Assembly (NCBI RefSeq): GCF_002872255.1
Contig: NZ_NIPR01000043.1
Location: forward strand, 38,703 to 102,702
Source of the DNA: Companilactobacillus nuruki
GTDB taxonomy: Bacteria; Bacillota; Bacilli; Lactobacillales; Lactobacillaceae
Reading direction: 5' to 3'
Length of the DNA: 64,000 nt
Both the position numbers and the translations under genes were made by a program. Of the stretch, positions 28,288 through 36,753 are shown piece by piece. Each line of letters opens with the position of its first letter. Position 1 is the stretch's first letter. A model generated the notes under the pieces. That model searched no databases. It was not told the DNA's origin and saw only the letters and a program-made list of their open reading frames with translations.

Positions 28288-30003
28288 CTAATCGTCTTTT
28301 ACATCAACCACATCGTTACCAAATAATTTTAACGCTTCATCGACAGTGGGATCAGTTTTTTTAGTTTCTTTCTTAGATTCTACATTGTTTTGATTGCTTG
28401 AATCAATATTATTGTGAATATATTCTTTTCTAATATTAGGCCAATCAGCTTTGGGAACCAGAACTATCTGACAATCCTTTTTCATTAATCGACTAACATT
28501 ATCGCTAAGTTCTTTTAAAAATGTTGTATCGTCTTGAGCCTGTTCAAACCACATAGCATAGTCAAAGGCCACGACAATACCATCCGATGATGCAGCAACT
28601 GGTTCTGCGACTTTCATCATAGCACGTTGAGTAATTGAAAGCATACTCATTAAATCGGGCCATATATCACGAGCAGAGACCAAATCATCTTTAGTAGCGC
28701 TCCCTAAAACCTTATAGATTGCGGTTTTGTTCAAACGAGCATTGTTATTAGCCCGACGATGGACTTTCTTAGGTGCAGGGGCTTCACTATTATTAATACC
28801 ATTAGTAGACAAACTCTTTACTTGGTTTTGTAAATGTGAAATTTCATCGCGTAACTTATCAAATTCAGTATCATTTCCATCATCAGTTGATTCAATTAAT
28901 GGTTGTTTTTCCTGAGTAATTTTGGGTTCACTGATTTTGACAGTTAAAATTTCCATATAAATATCTGTTTGATTGGAATTTTTAATATTTTTTTGCGTAG
29001 CACTGACTTGATCAACAATATAAAATAAACGAGTATTATCAAATTTATCGGCAATATCCAATAATTCCTGTGTCATTACCGAATTATCCATTTGTTTAGA
29101 TAAATCAGAATTGGAGTTGTACAAAATTAAATTCCGACAGACCCGTATGATCATCTCTGTAAAACGCAACGCTGAACGCCCACTAGCCAGTATTTGATAC
29201 AAACTAGTCAATGCTTCGGCTGGTTTATTATCAGCAATAGCTGTCATGTAGGAAACAATCTGTTCATTACTGAGAGCACCTGTAACCTCCTGGGCGTTCT
29301 TCAAGGTCAACTCATCATCGCCATAAGATAAAGCTTGATCCAATATGCTCAATGCATCACGCATTCCACCTTCGGCAGAAGCAGCAATAATGTTTAAAGC
29401 CTCTTCATCATAATTGATATTCTTATCATCCAAAATAAAAGTCATTCGTTTAAGAATATCCAGACGAGAAATTCTTCTAAAATTAAAACTCTGCGTTCTT
29501 GAAATAATAGTTGCTGGAATTTTTTGTGGTTCCGTCGTAGCTAAAATAAACATAACATTCTCAGGTGGTTCCTCCAGCGTTTTTAGCAAGGCATTAAAAG
29601 CACCCTGAGAAAGCATATGAACTTCGTCAATAATATAAACCTTAAATTTGGCTTCAGTCGGAGCATATTTAACTTTATCACGAATATCACGAATTTCTTC
29701 AACACCATTATTAGAAGCAGCATCAATTTCAATTACATCGTTCAAACGGTTTTCATTCGCAGCTATACAAATCTCACACTCATTACAAGGTTCACCATCG
29801 TGTGGATTCAAGCAGTTAACCGCTTTGGCTAAAATTTTGGCACAAGATGTTTTACCCGTACCACGTGGTCCACTGAATAAATAAGCATGACTGGTCATGT
29901 GACTAGCAACTGCATTACGCAATGTTTGGGTAATGACATCCTGACCGATTACATCAGAAAAAGTTTGGGGACGCCAAACTCGATATAGTGCTTGATATGC
30001 CAT
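28288..30003 (-). CDS. dnaX: DNA polymerase III subunits gamma and tau (DnaX)
   Basis: The clamp-loader motor. In 571 residues it shows AAA+ motifs GPRGTGKTS near 45, a zinc module CLNPHDGEPCNECEIC, IIDEVHMLS and the SRTQSFNF sensor. The C-terminal third is the tau-specific region with charged linkers (KKVHRRANNNAR). I saw no slippery A-run with a clear early stop, so a gamma form by frameshift is not supported. GGAG precedes the ATG; ffs lies upstream. Confidence 0.97.
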   Translation of the reverse strand: MAYQALYRVWRPQTFSDVIGQDVITQTLRNAVASHMTSHAYLFSGPRGTGKTSCAKILAKAVNCLNPHDGEPCNECEICIAANENRLNDVIEIDAASNNGVEEIRDIRDKVKYAPTEAKFKVYIIDEVHMLSQGAFNALLKTLEEPPENVMFILATTEPQKIPATIISRTQSFNFRRISRLDILKRMTFILDDKNINYDEEALNIIAASAEGGMRDALSILDQALSYGDDELTLKNAQEVTGALSNEQIVSYMTAIADNKPAEALTSLYQILASGRSALRFTEMIIRVCRNLILYNSNSDLSKQMDNSVMTQELLDIADKFDNTRLFYIVDQVSATQKNIKNSNQTDIYMEILTVKISEPKITQEKQPLIESTDDGNDTEFDKLRDEISHLQNQVKSLSTNGINNSEAPAPKKVHRRANNNARLNKTAIYKVLGSATKDDLVSARDIWPDLMSMLSITQRAMMKVAEPVAASSDGIVVAFDYAMWFEQAQDDTTFLKELSDNVSRLMKKDCQIVLVPKADWPNIRKEYIHNNIDSSNQNNVESKKETKKTDPTVDEALKLFGNDVVDVKDD

Positions 30004-30098
30004 TTTTTCTCCTTCAAAAAATCTAATATATAAATTTTACCACAAGAGTTTTATCAAATACCGTTTAGAAAAAATTTACATTCTCTTTCTTCAAAGAC

Positions 30099-30129
30099 AA
30101 AAAAACTCCTAATCTAAAAAGATTAGGAG
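30099..30129 (-). terminator. Terminator of the SRP RNA
   Basis: Perfect 10-bp stem CTCCTAATCT/AGATTAGGAG with an AAAA(A) loop, followed on the minus strand by seven T. It sits directly 3' of the SRP RNA. Confidence 0.92.
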
Positions 30130-30142
30130 GCTAATTTACATA

Positions 30143-30238
30143 ACAAAAGGCACATGGTACACCTTACTTAGTGCTGCTTTCTTCCGAACCTGACACGATT
30201 CACAAGAGCACCATTGCCCTAAGGCCTTACGGCAATAA
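30143..30238 (-). ncRNA. ffs: Signal recognition particle RNA, small bacterial type
   Basis: On the minus strand the conserved apical domain reads GTCAGGTTCGGAAGAAAGCAG (here quoted 5' part GTCAGG then the TTCGGAAG tetraloop region), matching the SRP domain IV that binds Ffh. The flanking arms GGGCAATGGTG and GTACCATGTGCC pair to form the long hairpin. About 95 bases, the 4.5S-type size. A strong terminator follows, and the place between tadA and dnaX is the standard Firmicute location. The exact ends are estimates. Confidence 0.9.
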
Positions 30239-30266
30239 CTATAATACTATAAATTATAAAATTTTG

Positions 30267-30746
30267 CTACTTTTTACGCCTAATTTCTCTAAAGAAATTT
30301 TGTAAAAGTTTAGCTGAATCTTCTGCCTTGATCTCACTAATAATTTCAATTGGTTGATGATTATAGCTAGTCTCCGTCAAAAGGTTATTAATTGAGCCAA
30401 CAGAACCAGCCTTGGGATCTTTGGCACCATAATAAACTCCTTCAATTCGACTGTTAATAATAGCACCGGCACACATTGGACAAGGTTCCAAAGTAACGAA
30501 TAAACTTGTATGTTCCAAGCGCCAACTGCCAATTTTTGAACAGGCTTTTTCAATGGCAATTATTTCAGCATGTTTTATTGCATTTTGAGTTTCCTCACGT
30601 TCATTCGATCCTCTAGCAATTACATCGCCAGTAACATTATTAACGATAATACAGCCAATTGGTACCTCTTTACGTTCCTGTGCTTTTTTAGCTTCATCTA
30701 AGGCCAAATCCATATATTGATTTATTTTGTCTTCTGAAAATATCAT
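30267..30746 (-). CDS. tadA: tRNA-specific adenosine deaminase TadA
   Basis: Deaminates A34 of tRNA-Arg to inosine. The 159 residues hold the zinc site: HAEIIAIEKA (about 57-66, with catalytic Glu) and PCPMCAGAIINSRI near 86. The substrate-binding N-terminal VPIGCIIV and C-terminal helix LLQNFFREIRRKK are typical. It is placed immediately upstream of ffs and dnaX, the conserved order, and follows a small membrane protein gene by one base. Confidence 0.97.
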   Translation of the reverse strand: MIFSEDKINQYMDLALDEAKKAQERKEVPIGCIIVNNVTGDVIARGSNEREETQNAIKHAEIIAIEKACSKIGSWRLEHTSLFVTLEPCPMCAGAIINSRIEGVYYGAKDPKAGSVGSINNLLTETSYNHQPIEIISEIKAEDSAKLLQNFFREIRRKK

Positions 30747-30747
30747 T

Positions 30748-31062
30748 TTAACCTATTAAATTGGTTACTTTCTTTTCTAAGTATTTTGGAAAAACAGGTG
30801 CTTTTATTTTTAATTGATTCTTTTCTTTTTGAAGTGACTCTAAAATTCCAATTAATTCTTTAACTTGTTCGTCTGAAAGTGTACCAACGAATTCCAATAA
30901 TTTTTCATTACCTTGAAGATATTTATCCACATAGGATTCTAATTTCTCACGTTCTTTATTAACTGTTTTATTTTTCAAATACTTAATCAGCGATTTGACC
31001 ATTAACATTGATCCAGCTGAAACTATTGATAGTCCTGCGACAATTAAAATTTTTTTCTTCAT
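30748..31062 (-). CDS. Small membrane-anchored protein of unknown function
   Basis: A 104-residue protein with one N-terminal membrane segment (KKKILIVAGLSIVSAGSMLMV) followed by a charged, helical cytoplasmic or external part (NKEREKLESYVDKYLQGNEK). I do not recognise a family. The ATG at 31062 follows GGAGGCG; an in-frame ATG 30 bases upstream lacks a site. It lies between an rRNA-methyltransferase-like gene and tadA and is likely co-transcribed with tadA. Confidence 0.7.
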   Translation of the reverse strand: MKKKILIVAGLSIVSAGSMLMVKSLIKYLKNKTVNKEREKLESYVDKYLQGNEKLLEFVGTLSDEQVKELIGILESLQKEKNQLKIKAPVFPKYLEKKVTNLIG

Positions 31063-31105
31063 AAGAAAACGCCTCCAGTATGAATATAACATATCCCGGA
31101 ATAAT

Positions 31106-31708
31106 TTAAATTAATTTACTTCTTAGAATGTAATATCCTTTATCACGTACTACAACATCAACATTACCAAATGTTTGATCCATCAACTTTTTGGCCGAAG
31201 GAGCGCCTTGCTTCTTTTGTAAAACAATCCACAATTCACCATTAGGTTCTAAATAATCTTTAGAATCAGCCAGAATTGAATTAACAACATTTTTCCCCGC
31301 TCTAACTGGTGGATTGGAAACTATTAAAGCAAATTTGCCCTTAACATCTTTATAAGTATCTGATTCAAATATTTCAACATTTTTAATTTGATTATTATCA
31401 GCATTCTTCTTTGCTAGGTCTAATGCTCGTAAATTAACATCAACCATGGTTACCTGACGTTTATCTTGCTCTTTTGCCAAAGACAAACCGATAGGACCAT
31501 AACCACAACCAACGTCTAAGATGTTGCCGGCTGGAATATCTTGGAAATCGATTGCTTCTATTAAAACTCGTGATCCATAATCAACTGTTTGTCTAGAAAA
31601 AACTCCACTATCCGACATAAAATCAAAATTGTGATCTCTCAAAGTAAAATTAAAATTCTTCACTTCATGTTCAAGACCAGGATCATTTTCAAAATATTGA
31701 TTCGCCAT
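31106..31708 (-). CDS. Class I SAM methyltransferase, RsmC-like (YbxB)
   Basis: A 200-residue methyltransferase. The SAM loop reads LDVGCGYGPIGLSLA (about 61-75), and the N6/N2 amino-methyltransferase motif IVSNPPVRAGK (near 130) points to a nucleic-acid base as substrate; RsmC methylates G1207 of 16S rRNA. It occupies the ybxB place after rplL, as in Bacillus. The ATG at 31708 has AGGTG upstream. The exact target is inferred. Confidence 0.88.
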   Translation of the reverse strand: MANQYFENDPGLEHEVKNFNFTLRDHNFDFMSDSGVFSRQTVDYGSRVLIEAIDFQDIPAGNILDVGCGYGPIGLSLAKEQDKRQVTMVDVNLRALDLAKKNADNNQIKNVEIFESDTYKDVKGKFALIVSNPPVRAGKNVVNSILADSKDYLEPNGELWIVLQKKQGAPSAKKLMDQTFGNVDVVVRDKGYYILRSKLI

Positions 31709-31732
31709 ATTTTTCACCTTTCTATTTGAGGG

Positions 31733-31759
31733 TAAAAAAAAATCCTCTTTACGAGGATT
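31733..31759 (-). terminator. Terminator after rplL
   Basis: AATCCTC/GAGGATT stem with a TTTAC loop, then nine T on the minus strand, 20 bases past the rplL stop. Confidence 0.92.
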
Positions 31760-31779
31760 AATTTTATCATTAAAATGAA

Positions 31780-32148
31780 TTACTTCAATGTAACTGTTGC
31801 ACCAACAGCTTCAAGTTTTGACTTCATTTCGTCAGCGTCAGCCTTAGCAACGCCTTCCTTGATAACGCTAGGAGCACCATCAACAAGGTCTTTTGAGTCT
31901 TTCAAGCCAAGTCCTGTGATACCACGAACTTCCTTGATAACCTTAACCTTTTCTTGACCTGCTTCTGTAAGTTCAACGTCAAATGAGTCCTTTTCTGCAG
32001 CAGCGTCGCCACCAGCAGCACCGGCAGCTGCAACTGGAGCAGCAGCCTTAACGTCAAATTCTTCTTCGATAGCCTTAACAAGGTCGTTAAGTTCTAGGAT
32101 TGAAGCTTCTTTTAAATCATCGATAATCTTTTGTGTATCTAAAGCCAT
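31780..32148 (-). CDS. rplL: 50S ribosomal protein L7/L12
   Basis: The stalk protein that recruits translation GTPases. The 122 residues have the N-terminal dimer helix ([20 protein letters not shown]), the Ala/Gly-rich hinge ([17 protein letters not shown]) and the globular C-terminal domain ([22 protein letters not shown]). The ATG at 32148 follows GGAGG; a start 15 bases earlier overlaps that site. It follows rplJ by 46 bases. Confidence 0.98.
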   Translation of the reverse strand: MALDTQKIIDDLKEASILELNDLVKAIEEEFDVKAAAPVAAAGAAGGDAAAEKDSFDVELTEAGQEKVKVIKEVRGITGLGLKDSKDLVDGAPSVIKEGVAKADADEMKSKLEAVGATVTLK

Positions 32149-32194
32149 TATAGTATCCTCCAAATATTATGAGTTTTTTGTTTAGTAATATTAA

Positions 32195-32698
32195 TTAAGC
32201 GGCAGGTTCGTCGTCTTTGTCTGCAACGGCCTTAACAACCATAGCAAAGTCGCGAACTGGAGCTTGTAATACAGATACCAACATTGATAGCAAGCCATCT
32301 CTGTCTGGTAATGTTGCAAGTTCTTGAATTTGATCAAGAGTTGCTGCTTTACCTTCGATGATACCACCCTTAATTTCAACGGCTTCAACATCTTTGGCAA
32401 ATTTAGCTGCTACTTTAGCAGGTCCAACTGGATCTGTTTCTGAATAAGCAATAGCTGTTGGTCCTACGAAGTATTCTTCTAGACCTTCAACACCGGCTTT
32501 TTCAGCTGCACGTCTCAAGATTGTATTCTTGATAACTTGCATTGTAGCACCTTGTTCACGTAATTCAGCACGCATTTCTGTTACTTGTTCAACGGTTAGA
32601 CCTAAGTAATCAACAACGATTACTGACTTTGCGCCAACCAATTGTTTAGCAATTTCATCAACTTGTGCTTGTTTTGCTGCTAATACATCTTGCTTCAT
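32195..32698 (-). CDS. rplJ: 50S ribosomal protein L10
   Basis: The stalk base that carries L7/L12 dimers and represses its own operon by binding the leader. 167 residues: KQAQVDEIAKQLVGAKSVIVVDYLGLTV at the start (quoted in part) and the KNTILRRAAEKAG RNA-contact segment are standard. GGAGGTG precedes the ATG. The L10 leader and an attenuator-like hairpin lie upstream. Confidence 0.98.
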   Translation of the reverse strand: MKQDVLAAKQAQVDEIAKQLVGAKSVIVVDYLGLTVEQVTEMRAELREQGATMQVIKNTILRRAAEKAGVEGLEEYFVGPTAIAYSETDPVGPAKVAAKFAKDVEAVEIKGGIIEGKAATLDQIQELATLPDRDGLLSMLVSVLQAPVRDFAMVVKAVADKDDEPAA

Positions 32699-32756
32699 TA
32701 TTACGTTTCACCTCCACAATTTTTTAGTTAATTATCTACAAAATTGGCTTAAAAAT

Positions 32757-32860
32757 AATAAAATCTCTGTGCCCTAAGGACACAGAGATTAAGTGAAATA
32801 ATCTTCTGGCCTCGGCAGGATATTAAGACTTTCATCACCTGAGTCTTCGGTAGAAATCAA
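32757..32860 (-). promoter_or_regulatory. Ribosomal L10 leader with attenuator hairpin
   Basis: The minus-strand leader of rplJ contains the L10-binding core CCGAAGACTCAGGTGATG...TTAATATCCTGCCGAGG (32812-32850), matching the known Firmicute L10 leader. Downstream, AATCTCTGTG/CACAGAGATT (32762-32790) with a T-rich tail forms a terminator-like hairpin. Excess L10 is expected to favour termination. Confidence 0.88.
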
Positions 32861-32902
32861 CTATATTAATCTATCATTATTTTGGTAGTTAGTCAACACT
32901 AA

Positions 32903-33583
32903 TTAAGCGTTGATTTTTAGACCAGGTCCAAATGTAGATGTCAAGTTAACACTTGTTACATATCCACCCTTAAGTGAAGCTGGACGTGCTTTCAAGATTG
33001 CATCGTAGAATGTTGTAAAGTTTTCTACGATCTTGTTTGTATCAAATGAGATCTTACCAATTGGTGCATGAATAAGACCATTTGAATCAACACGGTATGT
33101 AACTTGTCCGGCTTTAATATCATTAACAGCCTTTGTAACATCCATTGTAACAGTACCTGTCTTAGGGTTAGGCATCAAACCTTTAGGTCCAAGAACACGA
33201 CCTAAACGACCTACTTTAGCCATCATTGGTGGTGTTGCAACAGCAACATCAAAGTCCAACCAGCCATCTTGAATCTTTTCAACAAGGTCATCTGAGCCAA
33301 CAATATCAGCACCGGCTGCTTCAGCATCCTTAGCTTGTTGTCCTTCAGCAAAGACAATAACCTTTTGTGTCTTACCAGTACCATTAGGCAGTACGATAGC
33401 ACCACGAATTTGTTGATCAGCTTGCTTTGGATCTACATCCAAGTTAACAGCAACTTCAACGGTTGCGTCAAATTTAGCAAAGTCAACTTTCTTTAATAAT
33501 TCAACAGCTTCTTCAGCAGTATATTTTTTATCTTTATCTACTTGTTTTAATGCTTCTGTATATTTCTTTCCATGCTTAGCCAT
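32903..33583 (-). CDS. rplA: 50S ribosomal protein L1
   Basis: The L1 stalk protein, which helps release E-site tRNA and can repress its own operon. 226 residues start [19 protein letters not shown] and contain the family signature with [13 protein letters not shown] and [21 protein letters not shown] lies upstream. It follows rplK by 103 bases, a gap that holds an L1-type RNA structure. Confidence 0.98.
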   Translation of the reverse strand: MAKHGKKYTEALKQVDKDKKYTAEEAVELLKKVDFAKFDATVEVAVNLDVDPKQADQQIRGAIVLPNGTGKTQKVIVFAEGQQAKDAEAAGADIVGSDDLVEKIQDGWLDFDVAVATPPMMAKVGRLGRVLGPKGLMPNPKTGTVTMDVTKAVNDIKAGQVTYRVDSNGLIHAPIGKISFDTNKIVENFTTFYDAILKARPASLKGGYVTSVNLTSTFGPGLKINA

Positions 33584-33591
33584 GCTAAGTT

Positions 33592-33640
33592 CCTCCTTGC
33601 TTTGTGGTCTTTCGGAGATTAATATTTTCTCCTCCCACTT
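33592..33640 (-). promoter_or_regulatory. L1-type RNA site in the rplK-rplA gap
   Basis: Minus strand: GTGG (33635-33638) pairs with CCAC (33603-33607), and inside it GGAGA pairs with TCTCC around an A/T-rich loop, leaving an asymmetric internal loop. This is the layout of the L1 binding site on rRNA and mRNA, and it copies the site before rplK with compensating base changes. The rplA Shine-Dalgarno follows. Confidence 0.6.
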
Positions 33641-33686
33641 GTTAAGAATGCTTTCACATCCCTGTAAACTGCTTAAATCTAGTCTT

Positions 33687-34109
33687 TTACTTTACTTCAA
33701 AGCCCATACTTCTTGCAGTACCAGCAACCATACGCATTGCAGATTCAACACTAGCAGCGTTTAGGTCTTTCATCTTGGTTTCAGCAATTTCGCGAACTTG
33801 GTCTTCAGTAACAGTGGCAACCTTATTTGTGTTAGGTTCGCCAGAGCCCTTTTCAACGCCAGCAGCTTTCTTCAATAGAACAGCAGCTGGTGGTGTCTTT
33901 GTAACGAAATCGAATGAACGGTCTTCGTATACTGAGATAACAACAGGAATGATCATTCCCTTTTGATCTTGTGTACGTGCATTGAAGTCCTTTGTAAAGG
34001 CAACAATGTTAATACCAGCTTGTCCCAAAGCAGGACCAACTGGAGGAGCTGGAGTAGCCTGTCCAGCAGGAATTTGTAATTTTACTACGTTAGCAACTTT
34101 TTTAGCCAC
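33687..34109 (-). CDS. rplK: 50S ribosomal protein L11
   Basis: Binds the GTPase centre of 23S rRNA. 141 residues beginning with [20 protein letters not shown] and containing the conserved [14 protein letters not shown] and a C-terminal RNA-binding domain ending [11 protein letters not shown]. The GTG at 34109 was chosen because AAGGAGG sits eight bases upstream and the family starts here; a longer frame upstream would run through the leader structure. Confidence 0.98.
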   Translation of the reverse strand: MAKKVANVVKLQIPAGQATPAPPVGPALGQAGINIVAFTKDFNARTQDQKGMIIPVVISVYEDRSFDFVTKTPPAAVLLKKAAGVEKGSGEPNTNKVATVTEDQVREIAETKMKDLNAASVESAMRMVAGTARSMGFEVK

Positions 34110-34116
34110 GGTGCAT

Positions 34117-34170
34117 ACCTCCTTGTTCCGTGATGTGGTCATGATGAGAATCAAAATTTTCTCTCCCACA
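34117..34170 (-). promoter_or_regulatory. L1-type RNA site in the rplK leader
   Basis: Minus strand: GTGGGAGAG (34161-34169), an A/T loop, TCTC, then ACCACATCACGG (about 34128-34139). GTGG/CCAC and GAGA/TCTC helices flank an asymmetric loop. The motif is conserved upstream of rplK in Firmicutes and resembles the L1 autoregulatory site. It overlaps the approach to the rplK Shine-Dalgarno. Confidence 0.65.
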
Positions 34171-34234
34171 TGTATGTATCAAAAACATACCGTTATATAG
34201 TAGCACGGTCTACTAGTCTTAGCAATAAGATTTT

Positions 34235-34777
34235 TTACTTTTCAACAGCTGAAAAATCAACTTCAGCACTAGTCATACGTCCAAACATATCAACATCAAC
34301 TTTAAGTTTTCTATGCTCTTCATCAATTTCTGTGATCTTACCATGAGTATCTGAGAAAGCACCATCAGTAATTTTAACTGTTTCGCCAATTTCAAAGTCA
34401 GATGGATTGTTTTGAGAACTCATACCGAATTGACTTAAGATATTGTCAATTTCTTCAGGTAATAGAGGTGCTGGCTTACTACCAGAACCGTGACTGCCGA
34501 CAAAACCGGTAACACCTGGAGTATTACGAACGATAAACCATGATTCATCGGACATAACCATTTCTACTAGAACATATCCAGGAAAAGTCTTTTCCATTTC
34601 TTTCTTTTCTTTACCGTTTTTTACCTTTGTTTCTTCTTCTTCAGGAACAACTGCACGGAAAATATAATCCTCCATACCCATTGATTGAGCACGTGATTCA
34701 AGATTTTCCTTAACTTTGTTTTCGTATCCTGAATAGGTATGCAGTACATACCATTGCTTTTCGCCAGCTTCAGCCAT
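34235..34777 (-). CDS. nusG: Transcription termination/antitermination protein NusG
   Basis: NusG travels with RNA polymerase and couples it to Rho or ribosomes. 180 residues with the NGN domain (KQWYVLHTYSGYENKVKENL, near the start) and a C-terminal KOW domain (FEIGETVKITDGAFSDTHGKI). The ATG at 34777 has GGAGG six bases upstream; an earlier in-frame ATG overlaps this site. A terminator-like hairpin lies between secE and nusG. Confidence 0.98.
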   Translation of the reverse strand: MAEAGEKQWYVLHTYSGYENKVKENLESRAQSMGMEDYIFRAVVPEEEETKVKNGKEKKEMEKTFPGYVLVEMVMSDESWFIVRNTPGVTGFVGSHGSGSKPAPLLPEEIDNILSQFGMSSQNNPSDFEIGETVKITDGAFSDTHGKITEIDEEHRKLKVDVDMFGRMTSAEVDFSAVEK

Positions 34778-34798
34778 AATTTCCTCCAAAAATTCAAA

Positions 34799-34830
34799 AT
34801 AAAAAAACTCCGAACAGGTCGAAGTTTTTT
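34799..34830 (-). terminator. Hairpin between secE and nusG
   Basis: AACTCCGA/TCGAAGTT stem (one mismatch) around ACAGG, flanked by seven A and seven T, so it can act on either strand. It lies 41 bases past the secE stop and just ahead of the nusG Shine-Dalgarno, so it may set nusG levels by partial termination. Confidence 0.8.
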
Positions 34831-34871
34831 TCGTTACAAGTATAATAGCAAATTTTGACTGTAGTTACAAT

Positions 34872-35057
34872 CTATTTACCCATTACAAATGTTTGTAATA
34901 ATGCAACCAATCCCCAATCAACTAATGCAAAGAAGATTGCGTACATCAATGACGTTGCGATAACAGTCCATGTATCACGTCTGTTTTCTTTAAATGTAGG
35001 CCAAACAACTAATTTCATTTCTTTATTGACACTACCAAAAAATTTAAATAGTTTCAT
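34872..35057 (-). CDS. secE: Preprotein translocase subunit SecE
   Basis: The small clamp subunit of SecYEG in the cytoplasmic membrane. 61 residues: an amphipathic segment (FFGSVNKEMKLVVWPTFKENRRDT, quoted to 20: FFGSVNKEMKLVVWPTFKEN) and one membrane helix (ATSLMYAIFFALVDWGLVAL). The conserved VVWPT motif is present. The ATG at 35057 follows GGAGG. It lies 13 bases after rpmG, the standard order. Confidence 0.95.
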   Translation of the reverse strand: MKLFKFFGSVNKEMKLVVWPTFKENRRDTWTVIATSLMYAIFFALVDWGLVALLQTFVMGK

Positions 35058-35070
35058 TTGTTCCTCCAGA

Positions 35071-35220
35071 TTATCTTGTTTCTTTATGTAATGTATGTTT
35101 ACCACAGTGCTTACAGAACTTCTTAACCTCTAAGCGTTCTGTTCTGTTAGGGTTCTCAGTGATCGTATAGTTACGTGAACCACAAACTTCACAAGCAAGG
35201 GCGACTTTTCTTAATCCCAT
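35071..35220 (-). CDS. rpmG: 50S ribosomal protein L33
   Basis: A 49-residue zinc-type L33. It reads [20 protein letters not shown], then [20 protein letters not shown] and ends in HKETR. The CxxC pairs (CEVC and CKHC) show the zinc-binding form. Upstream GGAGA precedes the ATG. It is conserved between the sigma factor gene and secE. Confidence 0.96.
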   Translation of the reverse strand: MGLRKVALACEVCGSRNYTITENPNRTERLEVKKFCKHCGKHTLHKETR

Positions 35221-35303
35221 GTTTATCTCCAAAATCTAATCTTAATCTTATTAATTGTAAACTCTGGAAGGTAGTTTGTCCATTGCAATCTCATGACAAA
35301 TAA

Positions 35304-35852
35304 TTAAGAATTATATCCTGAAATTTTCTTTTTACAGGAAAAAACAATTTCTTGAAACCTTTTTTCATCACAATTAATATCGTCACAAGCCTTTTTTAAA
35401 GTAATTTTTCCGAAAATGAATTGCATAGCAACCAACTCATCTTGTCCCATTGTACTGGTCACTTGTTCAATATGTTCTGAAAGTTCCACTAGTCTCCTAT
35501 GACCTGGCGTCGTCAACTGATCTTGATCACTTTCTTCTAAAAGTTTAGCTAATGTATTTACTTTTCGTTTGTTAGCATTTTCTCGTCTAATTAAATCAAT
35601 TGCATGATTTCTAAACCTTAATTTAAAAAAACTACCAAATTTTGAACCAGTCGAACCATCAAATATTTTACATGTTTGATAACAAATAAAAAAAGCTTCT
35701 TGATACCAATCACTGTGGTCAAAACCAACAATATAGTATTTATTGCACATGTTATCAATCATTGGTCGGTATTTCTCAATCAATTTACTCAATGCAAATG
35801 AATCATTATTAGTTCTAATCTGATCAATCCATAGTGTTTCGTCGCTATGCAT
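35304..35852 (-). CDS. SigH/ComX-like sigma-70 family factor
   Basis: A 182-residue protein in the exact place of sigH in Bacillus (between rlmB/yacP and rpmG). Region 2 is visible: ALSKLIEKYRPMIDNMCNKY, then DWYQEAFFICYQTCKIFDGS and FFKLRFRNHAIDLIRREN. Region 4 is short and divergent (DELVAMQFIFGKITLKKACD). Such factors in lactobacilli are ComX/SigH relatives that can drive late competence genes. Without a cin-box seen here, the regulon is unknown. yacP, normally next to it, is absent. Confidence 0.78.
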   Translation of the reverse strand: MHSDETLWIDQIRTNNDSFALSKLIEKYRPMIDNMCNKYYIVGFDHSDWYQEAFFICYQTCKIFDGSTGSKFGSFFKLRFRNHAIDLIRRENANKRKVNTLAKLLEESDQDQLTTPGHRRLVELSEHIEQVTSTMGQDELVAMQFIFGKITLKKACDDINCDEKRFQEIVFSCKKKISGYNS

Positions 35853-35935
35853 TTGGTAATTTTATTACGGACAATAATCTTATAATTAATAAAATAACAC
35901 GTGATAGTTTTGATTTTAAGAGAACATTTGTTTAC

Positions 35936-35979
35936 AAAAAAAACGAATGAAATATAATTTTTCAAATTATACTTCATTC
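35936..35979 (-). terminator. Terminator of the rlmB unit
   Basis: GAATGAAATATAATTT/AAATTATACTTCATTC 16-bp stem with one G-T pair, TTC loop, and a minus-strand tail of eight T. It ends the gltX-to-rlmB block and separates it from the sigma factor gene. Confidence 0.93.
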
Positions 35980-35985
35980 ATTAAT

Positions 35986-36753
35986 TTAAGCATTTCTTGA
36001 AGCAAAAGCTTGATACAACAGAACACCGGTTGCAACTGAAGCGTTCAAACTTTGCACATGTCCAACCATTGGAATATTCAATGTTTGGTCTGCTTGTTTA
36101 AGAACTAGTGGTGAAATGCCCTTACCTTCGTTACCAATAATTAGAGCTATTGCTCCTTTGGCATTCCAGTTACGGTAATTATCACCTTCCATAGCTGTAC
36201 CAAAGACCCAAACATTACGTTTCTTTAAATCTTTAATAGTATTAACTAAATTAGTTACTCGAACCACTGGCACATGCTCAATTGCACCAGTTGAGGTCTT
36301 AGCAACAGTCGACGTTAGACCTGTTGAACGATGCTTTGGTACGATAATTCCATGAACGCCTACAGCATCAGCTGTTCTCATGATTGAACCCAAGTTATGG
36401 GGATCTTCAATCTTATCCAAGATCAAAATAAATGGATCTTCATTTTTTTTCTCGGCATTTTTAAAAATATCATCTAATTCGGCGTATTGATAAGGAGCAA
36501 TATAAGCCGCCATACCTTGATGGTTTCCACCATCACTAATATCATCCAATTTATTCTTGGGTACTTCTTGAACAATTAGACGATCACGTTTAGCCAGCTT
36601 AATTGCCTCGGCAATATGTTCACTTGAAAGTCCCTTTTGTACCAAAACTTTATTAACACGTTGATCAGCGGTTGCGGATTTCAATAGTTCCATAACTGAA
36701 TGAACTCCGTAAATTAACTCTTTTTCTTCCGTATTATTCGAATTGTCTGTCAT
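35986..36753 (-). CDS. rlmB: 23S rRNA (guanosine(2251)-2'-O)-methyltransferase RlmB
   Basis: A SPOUT/TrmH-family methyltransferase of 255 residues. The N-terminal rRNA-binding domain starts ELIYGVHSVMELL, and the catalytic knot shows LDKIEDPHNLGSIMRTADAVG, IGNEGKGISPLVLK and IPMVGHVQSLNASVATGV. The ATG at 36753 has GGTGA upstream. It overlaps mrnC by 20 bases. In Bacillus this gene is yacO. Confidence 0.95.
   Translation of the reverse strand: MTDNSNNTEEKELIYGVHSVMELLKSATADQRVNKVLVQKGLSSEHIAEAIKLAKRDRLIVQEVPKNKLDDISDGGNHQGMAAYIAPYQYAELDDIFKNAEKKNEDPFILILDKIEDPHNLGSIMRTADAVGVHGIIVPKHRSTGLTSTVAKTSTGAIEHVPVVRVTNLVNTIKDLKKRNVWVFGTAMEGDNYRNWNAKGAIALIIGNEGKGISPLVLKQADQTLNIPMVGHVQSLNASVATGVLLYQAFASRNA

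Noticed and set aside
28288..30003. Programmed frameshift giving a gamma form of DnaX
   Set aside because: No A-rich slippery site with a nearby stop and stem-loop was evident in the coding strand.
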